In this document: positions 36,408 through 46,801 of the stretch, one piece after another
Numbering within the stretch: position 1 is the stretch's first letter
How the letters are laid out: the number at the start of each line of letters is the position of its first letter
NCBI GenBank assembly: GCA_020638525.1
Contig: JACKIL010000006.1
Span: 62,001-126,000 of the forward strand
Reading direction: 5' to 3'
Length of the DNA stretch: 64,000 bases
DNA from: Caulobacterales bacterium
Lineage (GTDB): Bacteria > Pseudomonadota > Alphaproteobacteria > Caulobacterales > Parvularculaceae
Notes under the pieces: model-generated
Seen by the model: the letters and a program-made list of their open reading frames with translations, nothing else
What the model was told of the DNA's origin: nothing
The model's database searches: none
Translations under genes and position numbers: made by a program

Positions 36408-37829
36408 TCAATGCAGCGCGATGAGCTTGCCCTCTTCGTTCAGCACAAAGATGGTCTCATCCGCTACAATTGGCGAAACGATGAATCCGCCGCCAATTTC
36501 CTTTTCGTCGACAATAGAGCCATCCTGAGGCGAGACTTTCACGATATCGCCTTCAGTTGACACCAAGATGAGGTAATCGCCGACCAGAATCGGTCCCGCC
36601 CATGCGATCCGTCCACGGCGTTTCTTCACCTTCTTGTAGCGAGGCAATTTTGACACCCACAAAACGGCGCCGTCCGTGCGCGAAACGCAGGCGAGTTCTG
36701 CATCGACAGAAATCACAAAGATGTAGTCGCCAGCGACCCATGGCATCTGAAGACTCGCAATGGGAACTTCCCACGCCCGTTGGCCAGATCGGATATCGAT
36801 AGCGACAAGACGCCCAGCGTGGCTGACCACATAGATGAGGCCACGGTCAATGACCGGACTGCCGGCGATGTCATTGAGGGTCGACAACGCCGTCAGCCGG
36901 GTCGTCTTGGCGAGCGTATCGTTCCAGACCGGGCGCCCTGTATCGGTCAGAAACGCCACAATCTCACCAGAGGAAAATGGAGCTATGACGAGGTCGCCTG
37001 CAGCCGCAGGACTGGCCGAAGACAGAATGCGCGCCGATTCTTCAAACGACTGATAGGACCAGTTCTTCGCCCCTGTCTCCTCATCTACCGACACAAACTC
37101 ATTCGTATTGGTGACGAAGAACACCGAGCCGCGCGAAGCTGTCGGCGGCGTACGGATAGGCGCGCTGGCCTGATATCGCCAAAGCTCCTTGCCAGTCTCA
37201 GCTTCAAGCGCGGCGACGAAGCCGAAGCCGGAAGTCACGTAGAGCCGGCCATTGTCATACGCCACGCCGCCCCCGAAACCGATTTCCGCCGCTTTCGGCC
37301 GCGTGAATATTTCCTGAACGCGGAATTTTTCGTCGATGTCCGGAGTGAGTTCGGAGCGCCAAATACGCTCGCCCGTTTCGATGCTGAACGCCGTGACGTT
37401 CGCTGCCGCATCGATGACGAAAACCTTCCCGTCTGCGGCGATCGGCGGCGATGTAAGCACGGCGCGCTCCGACGCCTTACCAACATCGGCTTTCCAGGCA
37501 ACCTGCAGGCTCGCTTCCGCGCTCAGATGGTGAAGCGTGTGGTCAGCTTCGCCGCCGGGCTGCGTCCATGAGGTGTTTTTATATGACGGCGGAAGACTTA
37601 TCTGCGCGCCTGCATAACGCGGGTCCGCCTCCAGGGTTTCCTCAAATGCAAGAATGGAAATTCGTTCGTCTTCGGCGGGTTCGTTTTCCTTATTTTTTTC
37701 GTCATCGTCGCCGCCGAAAACGCCCCCCACAGCGCGCGTCACAGGATTAGCGCACGCTGATAGCGACGCCGCAGCCATTGCAAGCGCAAGCACTGCTGAT
37801 GCGCGCCGCCAAACAGAAATTGAAATCAT
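36408..37829 (-). CDS. bamB: Outer-membrane assembly lipoprotein BamB
   Basis: A 473-residue lipoprotein with lipobox LSAC (C about 26), a disordered acidic linker (about 35-55) and an eight-bladed PQQ-type propeller. The blade motifs are repeated (AFSIETGERIWRSEL, ALEAETGKELWRYQA, SVDEETGAKNWSYQS, AIDIRSGQRAWEVP). It is part of the BAM complex that inserts outer-membrane proteins. It sits between the YfgM-like gene and der, the conserved context. Confidence 0.94.
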   Translation of the reverse strand: MISISVWRRASAVLALAMAAASLSACANPVTRAVGGVFGGDDDEKNKENEPAEDERISILAFEETLEADPRYAGAQISLPPSYKNTSWTQPGGEADHTLHHLSAEASLQVAWKADVGKASERAVLTSPPIAADGKVFVIDAAANVTAFSIETGERIWRSELTPDIDEKFRVQEIFTRPKAAEIGFGGGVAYDNGRLYVTSGFGFVAALEAETGKELWRYQASAPIRTPPTASRGSVFFVTNTNEFVSVDEETGAKNWSYQSFEESARILSSASPAAAGDLVIAPFSSGEIVAFLTDTGRPVWNDTLAKTTRLTALSTLNDIAGSPVIDRGLIYVVSHAGRLVAIDIRSGQRAWEVPIASLQMPWVAGDYIFVISVDAELACVSRTDGAVLWVSKLPRYKKVKKRRGRIAWAGPILVGDYLILVSTEGDIVKVSPQDGSIVDEKEIGGGFIVSPIVADETIFVLNEEGKLIALH

Positions 37830-37832
37830 GAT

Positions 37833-38684
37833 CTACTGATCCTCGCCGGTTGCGCCTTCGTTTTCCTGCGCCGCGTTCTCAGCGGCGCTGGCCTCCTCGC
37901 CCCCCGGAGTCTCAGTCTGCAGATCGGACGGCCCAGCGCTTTCTTCAGCATTCTCCCCTTCTGAGCCGTGATCGTGTTCGCCAAGCGCCTCGAGCAAGTC
38001 ATCAACACGCGCTTCGCCCGTCAGATTAACGCCCGCTTTTCCCGCAGCAGCCAGCGCCGCGAACTCCTCAGCACGCTGACGGACTGGCCCCGGCGTCTGC
38101 GAGTCGGCCGCTGCGCGGCGGAACATCGATTCCGCGCCCTGATAGTCTTTGGCCTGCAGCGCAGCGAGAGCTGCAAGCTCGCTTGCATAGTAGGAGAAGG
38201 TGGACTTGCCGTCAGGCAACTCGCCAAGGTCTGCGAGAACCGCGTCGCGACCGTCAGGAAATGCGAGCGCGGCCGCCCTGAGCCGGGCAAGTTCGCGCAG
38301 CCGTCGCGGAGCGGATCCAGACGCATAGACTTTGCGGTAGATGGCAAGGGCGCCGCCGCGGTCCGTCGCGGCGAGAGACGCGGCCGTGCGAAGCTCCGCA
38401 AGAACGGCGTATCCGTCCGGACCATTCTCCGCGATCGCTTCAAGCGCCACCCGGCCATCCTCAGCGGATTTGGCCAGCATTTCGGTCGCCGTCGCGAATT
38501 CCATGGAAGCCTTTTCCGCTGTGGAGGACTTCTGGGCGGACCATAATTGCCATCCCGCCACGGTCGCGACGATGGCAAGCGCGCCACCGATAATCGCCGT
38601 ACCGTTTTCCCTGAAGAAGGCGTTCTGGCGGTCCGCCGCCATCGCCTCGTCGACTTCTCGGAAGGCTGTTTCGTCGTTTGTCAC
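37833..38684 (-). CDS. YfgM-like TPR membrane protein upstream of bamB
   Basis: About 283 residues: a cytoplasmic head, one membrane helix (AIIGGALAIVATVAGWQLW, about 30-48), a periplasmic TPR-like domain and an acidic tail from about residue 230. It matches the TPR-like_2/YfgM proteins that sit next to bamB and associate with SecYEG chaperones. GTG 38684 is preferred since AGAAGG precedes it at good spacing; a GTG at 38717 would start inside that region. The gene is 3 nt from bamB. Confidence 0.85.
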   Translation of the reverse strand: MTNDETAFREVDEAMAADRQNAFFRENGTAIIGGALAIVATVAGWQLWSAQKSSTAEKASMEFATATEMLAKSAEDGRVALEAIAENGPDGYAVLAELRTAASLAATDRGGALAIYRKVYASGSAPRRLRELARLRAAALAFPDGRDAVLADLGELPDGKSTFSYYASELAALAALQAKDYQGAESMFRRAAADSQTPGPVRQRAEEFAALAAAGKAGVNLTGEARVDDLLEALGEHDHGSEGENAEESAGPSDLQTETPGGEEASAAENAAQENEGATGEDQ

Positions 38685-38830
38685 GCCGGGCCCTTCTTGA
38701 ACTGCTGCCTGCCCCACTGGCGACTTGACGCCCGGGCGATTGGGGAGCGGTTCTACCGGCGTTTAGATAGCGGCGCAACGCGCTGGAGAGCGCTGCGGAA
38801 GCTCCAGAGGCCCGCTGGCCTCAAACCCTG

Positions 38831-39679
38831 TCAGGCGCTCGACTTGGCGGGGGCGTTCTTTCCGGGATCGAGGCGATAGACCTGCGCGGGCTCCGGGAAG
38901 GTGCGAGAACGGACCTCGCTGGCATATTGCCGAATGGCTTCGTCCATGGCGCTGCGCAAGGAGGCGTAGCGTTTCACGAATTTCGGCGTCCAGTCGAAGA
39001 GGCCCAACATGTCCTGCGTGACCAGAACCTGACCGTCGCAGGCAGGTGAAGCGCCGATGCCAATCGTCGGCGCATGAACATCCATCGTGATTTCCCGCGC
39101 CAGATCTTCAGCCACGCCTTCGACCACGATCGCAAAGGCGCCAGCTTCAACCGTTTCACGGGCCTCGGCGAGGATTTCCTGCCGCTCTTCCAGCGTACGC
39201 CCTTTCGCCCTGAAGCCGCCGTTCACATTCACAGCCTGGGGCCGCAACCCAATATGCCCCATTACCGGCACGCCGCGATCAACGAGGAATCGAACAGTGT
39301 CCGCCGCATAGCGCCCGCTCTCGATCTTGATCGCCTGTGCGCCAGTTTCGGCAAGAATGCGCGCTGCGTTTCGAAATGCTTGCTCAGGACCTTCTTCATA
39401 GCTGCCAAAAGGCATGTCTACGACGACAAGGGCGCGCTGTGAGGTGCGCATCACCGCTTTCGCGTGAAGGATCATCATGTCCACAGTCACGCCGACCGTT
39501 GACGGCAAACCATGGACGACCATGCCGACCGAATCGCCGACGAGAATCACGTCGCAATGTTCATCCAGAATTGCGGCTGTCGGCGCGTCATAGGCCGTAA
39601 GACACACAATCGGCTCGCCGCCTTTTCTGGCGGCGATGTCCGCGACGGTCATGCGCTTGACTGGGGCATGAGATGACAT
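38831..39679 (-). CDS. panB: 3-methyl-2-oxobutanoate hydroxymethyltransferase
   Basis: First enzyme of pantothenate synthesis, using methylenetetrahydrofolate to make ketopantoate. The 282-residue protein shows [19 protein letters not shown], the metal site [33 protein letters not shown] and the catalytic glutamate region (IVVEGVA). Length is typical. Its promoter is likely in 39680-39809, but no clear pair is seen. Confidence 0.96.
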   Translation of the reverse strand: MSSHAPVKRMTVADIAARKGGEPIVCLTAYDAPTAAILDEHCDVILVGDSVGMVVHGLPSTVGVTVDMMILHAKAVMRTSQRALVVVDMPFGSYEEGPEQAFRNAARILAETGAQAIKIESGRYAADTVRFLVDRGVPVMGHIGLRPQAVNVNGGFRAKGRTLEERQEILAEARETVEAGAFAIVVEGVAEDLAREITMDVHAPTIGIGASPACDGQVLVTQDMLGLFDWTPKFVKRYASLRSAMDEAIRQYASEVRSRTFPEPAQVYRLDPGKNAPAKSSA

Positions 39680-39809
39680 AGTGGCCGCCTTTCCTCCCGC
39701 GAGCCGGCCAATCAGGGCCGAACCATGCGACTATATAGGAACTTTTGCGGCGCAACAAAGCACATGCGCGCGACCCGGCGCAAGATCAGAAGTAAAATCA
39801 AGGCGTTGA

Positions 39810-40370
39810 TTAGGTTAACGCCACGCCCGCGATAAACCGATGGGCGTAGAAGAATATCCCTGCCCAAGCCGCCGCGCCGGCCCCCACCGCGATCACATCG
39901 TTCAGAAGCGGCCCCGCGGCCGGGGTCGGCTCCCCGCGCTTCTTGACCGCAATCCGGTCGACGACGGCATAGACGAGAAATGCGCCAAACAGGATGACCG
40001 AGCGAACTTCGCCATTAACGAGTAGGTGGGCGGCCGCCCAAATCTTCACCCCCGCCAACATTGGGTGCTTGAGGGAGGCCGCAATCCGTCCTTTCGGCAA
40101 ATAGGCCGCCGCCAGACATATGAGCGCAATAAGCATCAGGGCGTAGGTGATGTGGCGCGCCCAGGACGGCGGCGCATAGAGGAGACTCACATCCGCGCTC
40201 CGCCAGCCGATGATGATCAGCGCGAAGCCAGCCGCGGCCACTAGCGAGTAGAGCCCCTTGTACGGCCCTGCGCCGAGCTTTCGGATCAGCGCCTCCCGCG
40301 GTCCGCGAGCAAACACCGTCCACAAATGCGAACCGAAAAAGATGATCAGCCCAAGGAAGAAAACAGTCAT
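39810..40370 (-). CDS. NnrU-family membrane protein
   Basis: A 186-residue inner-membrane protein with five or so hydrophobic helices and the NnrU signatures FFGSHLWTVFARG, HPMLAGVKIWAAAHLL and the C-terminal FFYAHRFIAGV. NnrU was found next to nitric oxide respiration genes, but most homologues have no denitrification context, as here. ATG 40370 has a strong GGAGG site. Function unclear. Confidence 0.85.
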   Translation of the reverse strand: MTVFFLGLIIFFGSHLWTVFARGPREALIRKLGAGPYKGLYSLVAAAGFALIIIGWRSADVSLLYAPPSWARHITYALMLIALICLAAAYLPKGRIAASLKHPMLAGVKIWAAAHLLVNGEVRSVILFGAFLVYAVVDRIAVKKRGEPTPAAGPLLNDVIAVGAGAAAWAGIFFYAHRFIAGVALT

Positions 40371-40490
40371 CTCGCCTCCGGAAGCTCTTTGCGGCGCGCC
40401 ACGGCTAAGCGCGGCCGCGATGATGCTGATATCGATGTAGAAAACATAGAGAACCAGGCAATCAACGCGCCTGAAGAAAAATCAGACGCA

Positions 40491-41018
40491 CTACTCTCCT
40501 TCAAACTGAACAAGAGCAACGACTTCCTTGCCAAGCGCCCGCAGTCGATCGGCCCCGCCGAGGTCTGGAAGGTCGACAATGAACGAGCAAAGCACGACAT
40601 CTCCGCCAGCGCGCTCAATGAGCTTCACGGCCGCAATCGCCGTTCCGCCAGTCGCAATCAGGTCGTCGACCAGAAGGATTTTCTCGCCTTCGCGAACGGC
40701 GTCCACATGGACTTCAATTTCATCGACGCCATATTCGAGTTCATAGCTCTCGCTGATCGTTTTATAGGGCAACTTTCCTTTCTTTCGGATCGGAACGAAG
40801 CCGATCGAAAGCTGGTGGGCGATTGCGCCTCCAAGGATAAACCCCCGCGCTTCGATGCCGGCGACCTTGTCGATCTTTGCGCCCGCGAGCGGCTGAACCA
40901 GCTCATCAACAGCGCGCCGGAATCCACGCGCGTCGGTTAGCAGGGTCGTAATGTCCCGGAACATGATTCCCGGCTTCGGGTAGTCGGGAATAGTGCGAAT
41001 GACGGATTTCAGATCCAT
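40491..41018 (-). CDS. apt: Adenine phosphoribosyltransferase
   Basis: A 175-residue purine-salvage enzyme making AMP from adenine and PRPP. It has the [13 protein letters not shown]-terminus, [11 protein letters not shown], and the PRPP loop [17 protein letters not shown] 41018 with GAGGGG upstream gives the family N-terminus; the open frame extends further to 41204 but without conservation. It diverges from the M13 peptidase. Confidence 0.96.
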   Translation of the reverse strand: MDLKSVIRTIPDYPKPGIMFRDITTLLTDARGFRRAVDELVQPLAGAKIDKVAGIEARGFILGGAIAHQLSIGFVPIRKKGKLPYKTISESYELEYGVDEIEVHVDAVREGEKILLVDDLIATGGTAIAAVKLIERAGGDVVLCSFIVDLPDLGGADRLRALGKEVVALVQFEGE

Positions 41019-41191
41019 GATGCCCCTCGCAGCGCCCTCGCCGCGGGCGGAACAATGGCTTATTTGGCTGGAGCCGACAAGAAGAACGCCATGCGACTTC
41101 TGTACTGCCTCAGAATTTTCCACTTCTCTGGATTTGTCGAACGAGCGCCTTATGGTCAGACTTGAAATATCCCGATTCAGAGGAGGCCCTA

Positions 41192-43264
41192 ATGAAGCGG
41201 GCATTGCTAGGCGTCGCTACTATTCTGGTTCTTTCGGCCTGCTCCCGTCAGGAAACGCGTGAAGCCGCCGCCGCACCTGAACGAGAAGAGCTCGCTGAGG
41301 CTGCGACCAAGGGGCCTGAACTCGGCGAATGGGGCGTCGATACCGACAATATCCTCGAGACAGTCAAGCCTGGTGATGATTTCTACCGTCATGCGAATGG
41401 CCGCTGGCTCGAAACGTTCAAGATACCGGACGAATATTCCTCCTATGGCTCCTTCACTGTTCTCTACGAGAGAACAGAAGAACGGGTGAAGGAAATCATT
41501 GATGACGCCGTCTCCGCAAAGGCGCCGGCGGGTTCGAATGAGCAGAAAATCAGTGATTTCTACTCGAGTTTCGTCAACACTCGGGACATCAATGCAAAAG
41601 GTCTGACACCGCTCGCTGAAGATTTCGCTACGATCGACGCCGCCGTCACGTCGGAGGATATTCTGCATGTTATGGCGCAGCCGGATATTGGCGCGGCCTC
41701 TCCCATCGGTTTCTTCGTCAGCGTCGACTCCAAACGGCCGGACCAGTACATCACCTATTTGACGCAGTCCGGGCTCGGAATGCCTAATCGGGATTACTAT
41801 CTCGAAGAGCGCTTTGCGGATAAGCGCGCAAAATACCAAGACTATATCCGGCAGATGCTCTCGCTCGCCGACATTGAAGGCGCAGAGGAAAAAGCCCAAG
41901 CAATCTTCGATCTCGAAACAAAAATGGCCGAGATCCACTGGACGCCGGCAAAGCGGCGCGAACGGGACCTAACTTACAATCTCAAATCACTCGATGAGTT
42001 GAAGGCTTTCGCACCGGACCTTCCTTGGGACGCGTTCCTCAGCGCCGGCGGACTTGGTGAGCAAACTGAATTCGTCGTGCGGGAAGACGATGCGATTGCT
42101 CGCCTGTCTTCGCTCTTCGCAGAAACGCCAATCGAAACATGGCGCGCTTACCTGAAGTTTCACCTCCTCGATTCCTACGCCGATGTTCTGCCTGCTGATT
42201 TTGATGAAGCACATTTTGAATTTTTCAGCACAGAGCTTCGTGGCGTCGTCAAACAGAAAGAACGCTGGAAGCGCGCTGTCGCCGCTTTAAACGGTCGGCT
42301 CGGTGAGGCGATCGGCAAGATTTACGTCGAACGCTATTTCCCGCCGGAATCGAAAGAGCAAATGAACGTCCTTGTTGGAAATACGCGCCTCGCCCTCAAG
42401 GAACGCCTTGAAAAACTCGATTGGATGAGCGACGAAACGAAGGCGCGCGCGCTCGAAAAGCTTGAGAAATTCACCGCGAAGATCGGTTATCCTGACAAGT
42501 GGCGAGATTACTCATCCCTTGAGATCGTTAAAGACGATGCGTATGGGAACGCAAAACGCGCTGCGAACTTCGATTGGTCACGCTCGCTCGATAAGCTTGG
42601 CAAACCGGTCGACAAGACCGAATGGGGAATCCCGCCGCAGATCGTGAACGCTTACTACTCGGCAGCGCAAAACGAGATTGTCTTTCCAGCAGCCATTCTG
42701 CAGGCGCCGTTCTTTGACCCCGCGGCTGACCCTGCCGTTAATTATGGCGCGATCGGCGCGGTCATAGGCCATGAGATCGGACACGGCTTTGACGATCAGG
42801 GTCGCAAGTCAGATGGCGATGGCATGCTTCGCGACTGGTGGGAGACTGAAGACGCCGATAGCTTCGAGAAGCTCGCCGACAAACTTGGCGCCCAGTATGC
42901 GCAATACGAACCCATCCCCGGTTTTCCGATAAACCCGAAGCTGACCATGGGTGAGAATATCGGCGATATTGGCGGGCTCGCGATCGCCTACCACGCCTAT
43001 CAGCTTTCTCTGGGCGGCGCGGAGGCCCCGCTTATTAACGGATATACTGGAGATCAGCGCTTCTTCCTCGCCTGGGCCCAAATCTGGAAGCGGGTCATGC
43101 GAGATGAGCAGATCAAGAACCAGATCGCGAGCGACCCCCATTCACCTGCCGCCTATCGGGTGAATGGCGTCGTGCGGAACATGGACGCCTGGTACGCGGC
43201 GTTCGCCGTCAGTCCGGACGACGCCCTCTACTTGCCGCCGGAAAAACGCGTGCAAATCTGGTGA
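41192..43264 (+). CDS. M13 (neprilysin-like) metallopeptidase lipoprotein
   Basis: A 690-residue exported endopeptidase. The signal ends with lipobox LSAC near residue 16, so it is a lipoprotein. Zinc motif HEIGH at 527-531 and the third ligand E588 in GENIGDIGG are present, and the VNAYYS substrate block precedes them, so it should be active. The C-terminus ends in the IW typical of the family. ATG 41192 follows a perfect AGGAGG; an upstream in-frame ATG at 41162 is unlikely. Confidence 0.95.
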   Translation: MKRALLGVATILVLSACSRQETREAAAAPEREELAEAATKGPELGEWGVDTDNILETVKPGDDFYRHANGRWLETFKIPDEYSSYGSFTVLYERTEERVKEIIDDAVSAKAPAGSNEQKISDFYSSFVNTRDINAKGLTPLAEDFATIDAAVTSEDILHVMAQPDIGAASPIGFFVSVDSKRPDQYITYLTQSGLGMPNRDYYLEERFADKRAKYQDYIRQMLSLADIEGAEEKAQAIFDLETKMAEIHWTPAKRRERDLTYNLKSLDELKAFAPDLPWDAFLSAGGLGEQTEFVVREDDAIARLSSLFAETPIETWRAYLKFHLLDSYADVLPADFDEAHFEFFSTELRGVVKQKERWKRAVAALNGRLGEAIGKIYVERYFPPESKEQMNVLVGNTRLALKERLEKLDWMSDETKARALEKLEKFTAKIGYPDKWRDYSSLEIVKDDAYGNAKRAANFDWSRSLDKLGKPVDKTEWGIPPQIVNAYYSAAQNEIVFPAAILQAPFFDPAADPAVNYGAIGAVIGHEIGHGFDDQGRKSDGDGMLRDWWETEDADSFEKLADKLGAQYAQYEPIPGFPINPKLTMGENIGDIGGLAIAYHAYQLSLGGAEAPLINGYTGDQRFFLAWAQIWKRVMRDEQIKNQIASDPHSPAAYRVNGVVRNMDAWYAAFAVSPDDALYLPPEKRVQIW

Positions 43265-43608
43265 CCTCCTGCCCGCCCTTCTGAAGGAGTGGCGCGAATG
43301 CCGCATTGGACGCCCAAAACCGCCCGCGGCCGCCTCGATTGAGGCCTCGATAAGCGGCGGCGCATTGACTTTGCACTGAAATATCCCTACTTCCCGGCAC
43401 ATAATTGCTGCAATGCAGCGCGCGCAGTTTGTGGCGGACTAACCTCCAGCCTGCAAAGCATAAGACGACGCAGCCCCGCCCTTTGCAGCAATCCCGAATG
43501 GCGCATCGCTTCTCATCGGCGGAAGGCGGGGCGTTTTCTGAGACCCCGCCGCCTCTATCTACTGCCGCCCAGATGGCGACAGTCCGATGTAAAGAACGAA
43601 GGACGCCT
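43265..43608 (+). other. Leader and promoter region of the DEAD-box helicase gene
   Basis: 344 bases without a convincing gene. They hold a TTGACT/TACTTC promoter-like pair (43365-43393), a 13-base palindrome at 43407-43419 and a 7-bp hairpin GGCGGGG/CCCCGCC (43525-43550) in the leader. Confidence 0.5.
43407..43419. promoter_or_regulatory. Palindrome GCTGCAATGCAGC, PhaR-like site
   Basis: A perfect 6-1-6 palindrome that fits CTGC-N3-GCAG, the motif reported for the polyhydroxyalkanoate regulator PhaR in alphaproteobacteria. It sits just past the promoter-like pair at 43365-43393, an operator position. A copy in reverse orientation is at 47451-47463. Confidence 0.45.
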
Positions 43609-45072
43609 ATGACTTTCGAAGAACTCGGCCTTGAGCCGCCTCTTCTCAAAGCGCTTGCCGAATCTGGCTACGCTACCCCTACTCCCATTCAGGAAGCTGC
43701 TATTCCCGAAGCCCTAAGAGGCCGGGATGTCCTCGGCATCGCGCAGACAGGCACGGGCAAGACGGCGTCCTTTACTCTTCCGATGATCCAGCGCCTCTCA
43801 AAGGGGCGAGCGAGAGCTCGGATGCCACGCTCGCTGGTTTTAGCGCCGACTCGCGAACTCGCCGCCCAAGTCGCGGAGAACTTCGAGAAGTATGGGAAAT
43901 ACCATAAACTCTCGATGGCGCTGCTGATCGGCGGCGTGTCCTTTGGCGATCAGGACGCGAAGCTGATGCGCGGCGTCGATGTGCTCATCGCGACGCCTGG
44001 CCGACTTCTTGACCATTTCGAGCGCGGCAAGCTGCTCTTGAACGGCATTGAAATGCTTGTCGTCGATGAAGCTGACCGAATGCTCGACATGGGCTTCATT
44101 CCCGACATTGAGCGCATCTTCAAACTGACGCCGCTCACGCGCCAAACGTTGTTCTTCTCAGCGACTATGCCGCCGGAAATCCAGCGCATTACCGATACAT
44201 TTCTGCGCGAGCCAGCGCGGGTCGAAGTCGCCCGCCCCGCCACAACAGCGGAGACGATTACGCAACGCGTCGTCCGTCTCGATTCCAAGGCGGACAATGT
44301 TAAACGCGCCGTGCTTCGGAAATTGCTCGACAGCGACGGCGTCAAGAACGGGATCATTTTCTGTAATCGCAAGACGACCGTCGATGTCGTCGCGAAGTCG
44401 CTGCAGAAGCATGGCTACAACGCGCGTCCGATCCACGGTGATCTCGCTCAGGCGTTCCGTATGGAGACGCTCGATAAGTTTCGCAGCGGCGAGACGAAAT
44501 TCCTTGTCGCGTCAGACGTGGCCGCACGCGGCCTCGACATTCCCGATGTCAGTCACGTTTTCAACTTCGACATTCCCATTCATCCGGAAGACTATGTGCA
44601 CCGTATCGGCCGCACCGGACGCGCAGGCCGCGAGGGCGCAGCTTTCTCAATCGTTACGCCGCTCGATGACAAGCACTACGGCGCCATCCTGAAGACCATC
44701 GGAAAGAATGCGATCGAGACGATCGAAGTCGAGGTGGACGTCGAGCCACGCGAAAGCCGTTCTCGCTCTGGTTCCCGTGACAGTCGCGGCCGCCGATCCG
44801 GCGACGCGAGCCAGTCTCGCGAGCGCCGCCCTCGCAGAGAGCGCTCCCCCCGCGCCAAACAACCGGTTGCGCTAGATTTTGAAGAGGCGGCTACTCCCGC
44901 TGAGCCAATCCGGCACAGCGCCCCTGGCGCCCCCGAACGGCACATTCCGACCTTGGCTGAGCGGCAGCCAGAAAAGCCGCGTGACCGACGACTGGAGCGC
45001 CGGCCCGAACGACAAAAAGAGCCGCACGTCGTCGGAATGGGCGACCACGTCCCCGACTTTCTTTTGCGTTAA
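43609..45072 (+). CDS. DEAD-box ATP-dependent RNA helicase (RhlE-like)
   Basis: A 487-residue helicase. The core (about 1-375) has the Q motif (ATPTPIQ), motif I AQTGTGKT, Ia PTREL, GG, TPGR, II VDEAD, III SAT, IV IIFCNR, V ARGLDIP and VI HRIGRTGRAG. A basic, arginine- and serine-rich tail of about 110 residues follows, suited to RNA binding. ATG 43609 is chosen because it follows GAAGGA and opens with the typical FEELGL; the frame is open from 43405. Likely roles are ribosome assembly or cold response. Confidence 0.94.
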   Translation: MTFEELGLEPPLLKALAESGYATPTPIQEAAIPEALRGRDVLGIAQTGTGKTASFTLPMIQRLSKGRARARMPRSLVLAPTRELAAQVAENFEKYGKYHKLSMALLIGGVSFGDQDAKLMRGVDVLIATPGRLLDHFERGKLLLNGIEMLVVDEADRMLDMGFIPDIERIFKLTPLTRQTLFFSATMPPEIQRITDTFLREPARVEVARPATTAETITQRVVRLDSKADNVKRAVLRKLLDSDGVKNGIIFCNRKTTVDVVAKSLQKHGYNARPIHGDLAQAFRMETLDKFRSGETKFLVASDVAARGLDIPDVSHVFNFDIPIHPEDYVHRIGRTGRAGREGAAFSIVTPLDDKHYGAILKTIGKNAIETIEVEVDVEPRESRSRSGSRDSRGRRSGDASQSRERRPRRERSPRAKQPVALDFEEAATPAEPIRHSAPGAPERHIPTLAERQPEKPRDRRLERRPERQKEPHVVGMGDHVPDFLLR

Positions 45073-45175
45073 CGCTCAGGACATCAATTAACCCTGCGCT
45101 TAGCCGTTCCTTTACCCCCACCCGCCTATAAACCCGAAAAGCGCCGCAACCGCGGCGACCTCCCGGGGGGAAGGA

Positions 45176-46237
45176 ATGACGGAAAGCGTCGATAAATCAC
45201 ATGATGTCGCCCATCTGGCGCTGGCTTCGCTCAAGGAATTGGGGCTCGCCTCAAATCCTCGGAATTACGAAGTCTGGTACACCCATATCGATGGGCGAAA
45301 TCCTGCGCTCTCGCGTGATATTCAGAAGTGCCTCGGACGGATTGGTGAAATCACGCAGGCGGATGTCGACGCCCTCTATAGCCAGCACATTGTTCGCGTC
45401 GACCTTGCCCATGACGTACTTGAGGTCGTCTCCCGCTTCGAGCACGAAGTCATCGAACTCAGCGAGCTGATCGAAGCGTCAGGCGAAAGCGCGCATGGCC
45501 GAGGCATCGAGCTGCAAGAGCTGTCGCTCAAACTCCACGAGTCTACGCAAGAGTATCCGAGCGTCTCGGCGCTTCTCGAAAGCGTCCTCGCTATCACGAA
45601 GTCGGTGCGCCAGGAAAATCAGAAACTCGAACGCCGGCTCGCAGAATCCTCTGACGAGGTCGCCGCGCTGCGCCGCAACGTGGAACACATTCAGCAAGAG
45701 GCGATGACGGATCCACTGACGGGGGTCCGGAACCGCAAATCGTTCGACACGATGATCGTCAACCTGATCGAGAATGCGAAGAAGACGAATGAACCGCTGG
45801 CGCTTGTCGTCGCGGACATTGATCATTTCAAGAAATTCAATGACCAGTGGGGTCACCAGACCGGAGATCACGTCTTGCGGCTCGTCGCCGAAGTCATGAG
45901 CGCCAACCTCAAAGGGGCTGACCTTCTCGCACGCTATGGCGGCGAAGAGTTTGTCATGCTCCTTCCCGGCACCAGCATTGAACACGCAGCGATGCTCGCC
46001 GACAGGATACGTGGTGTTGTTCAGTCGCGCCGCCTGAAAAAGCGGCGTACGAATGAAGACCTTGGCGTCATTACCGTCTCGATGGGCGTCGCCAAATACG
46101 AACCCGGGGATACTCCGGAGACGCTTGTGGAGCGCGCAGACCAGCGCCTCTATGCCGCGAAGAACAACGGCCGGAACCAAGTCGTCAGCGAGCCCTGCCC
46201 TGACGATCCTGTTCGCACTGCCGCCCAACGCCATTAG
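45176..46237 (+). CDS. GGDEF diguanylate cyclase with degenerate I-site
   Basis: A 353-residue cyclic-di-GMP synthase. The N-terminal part (1-170) is soluble and helical, with a coiled coil (about 140-175). The GGDEF domain (about 175-335) has the intact active site GGEEF at 255-259 and the DPLTGVRNR start. The product-inhibition site, normally RxxD, is KGAD (246-249). No membrane helix is seen. ATG 45176 follows GGGGGGAAGG. A one-mismatch CtrA-like box (TTAA-N7-CTTA) lies at 45088-45102, so cell-cycle control is possible. Confidence 0.92.
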   Translation: MTESVDKSHDVAHLALASLKELGLASNPRNYEVWYTHIDGRNPALSRDIQKCLGRIGEITQADVDALYSQHIVRVDLAHDVLEVVSRFEHEVIELSELIEASGESAHGRGIELQELSLKLHESTQEYPSVSALLESVLAITKSVRQENQKLERRLAESSDEVAALRRNVEHIQQEAMTDPLTGVRNRKSFDTMIVNLIENAKKTNEPLALVVADIDHFKKFNDQWGHQTGDHVLRLVAEVMSANLKGADLLARYGGEEFVMLLPGTSIEHAAMLADRIRGVVQSRRLKKRRTNEDLGVITVSMGVAKYEPGDTPETLVERADQRLYAAKNNGRNQVVSEPCPDDPVRTAAQRH

Positions 46238-46379
46238 CGGGCGGCTATTCGCCAATTCCAGATATTGCTCTAAATTGAGCGCCTGCTGAGCGTCGCCGGG
46301 AGGCGGCGCCACAGCCAGCAGTCTGGCGGAAGGCAAGCGCGCCCGCTCAAGCCTTTCCCGCCTATTGGAGGCGACGGCA

Positions 46380-46769
46380 GTGAGTGCTCATGCCCTGGGA
46401 CCGATCGAGGCGATCGGTCAGATTCATATCAGCGTTTCGGATATCGATCATGCGATCGAGTTCTACGCGAACACGCTAGGACTCCCGCTGCTCTTCCGGG
46501 TTCCGGGCCAGCCAATGGCGTTCTTCAATTGCGGAGGCGTACGGCTCTATCTCGGCGTTCCGAGCGATCCGAAATACAAGTCGAATTCTTTTCTCTACTA
46601 CCGCGTCGCAGATATCGACTCTGCGCACCGCACTCTTACCGAGAAAGGCGTGAACTTTCTTAGCCCGCCCCAGCTGATCCACAGAACAGAAACTAGTGAA
46701 TTATGGATGGCCGGCTTTCAGGACCCTGATGGCAACTACGCCCAGATCATGTGCGAGAAGAAGACATAG
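46380..46769 (+). CDS. VOC-family (glyoxalase/dioxygenase-fold) protein
   Basis: A 129-residue vicinal-oxygen-chelate protein: IGQIHISVSDIDHAIEFYANTLGLPL, then VRLYLGVPSDP, and the closing GFQDPDGNYAQIM. Metal-ligand candidates are the H of QIHIS and an acidic residue near the C-terminus. The substrate cannot be predicted. GTG 46380 is preferred, with TTGGAGG ahead of it at good spacing; the frame opens at a TTG at 46365. Confidence 0.82.
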   Translation: MSAHALGPIEAIGQIHISVSDIDHAIEFYANTLGLPLLFRVPGQPMAFFNCGGVRLYLGVPSDPKYKSNSFLYYRVADIDSAHRTLTEKGVNFLSPPQLIHRTETSELWMAGFQDPDGNYAQIMCEKKT

Positions 46770-46801
46770 ATTTTTCGTGAACGACAGGGTCGTGTCGAGA
46801 T

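Noticed and set aside
45088..45102. CtrA box upstream of the diguanylate cyclase
   Set aside because: The second half is CTTA, not TTAA, so it is one mismatch from consensus and is only mentioned in the gene entry.
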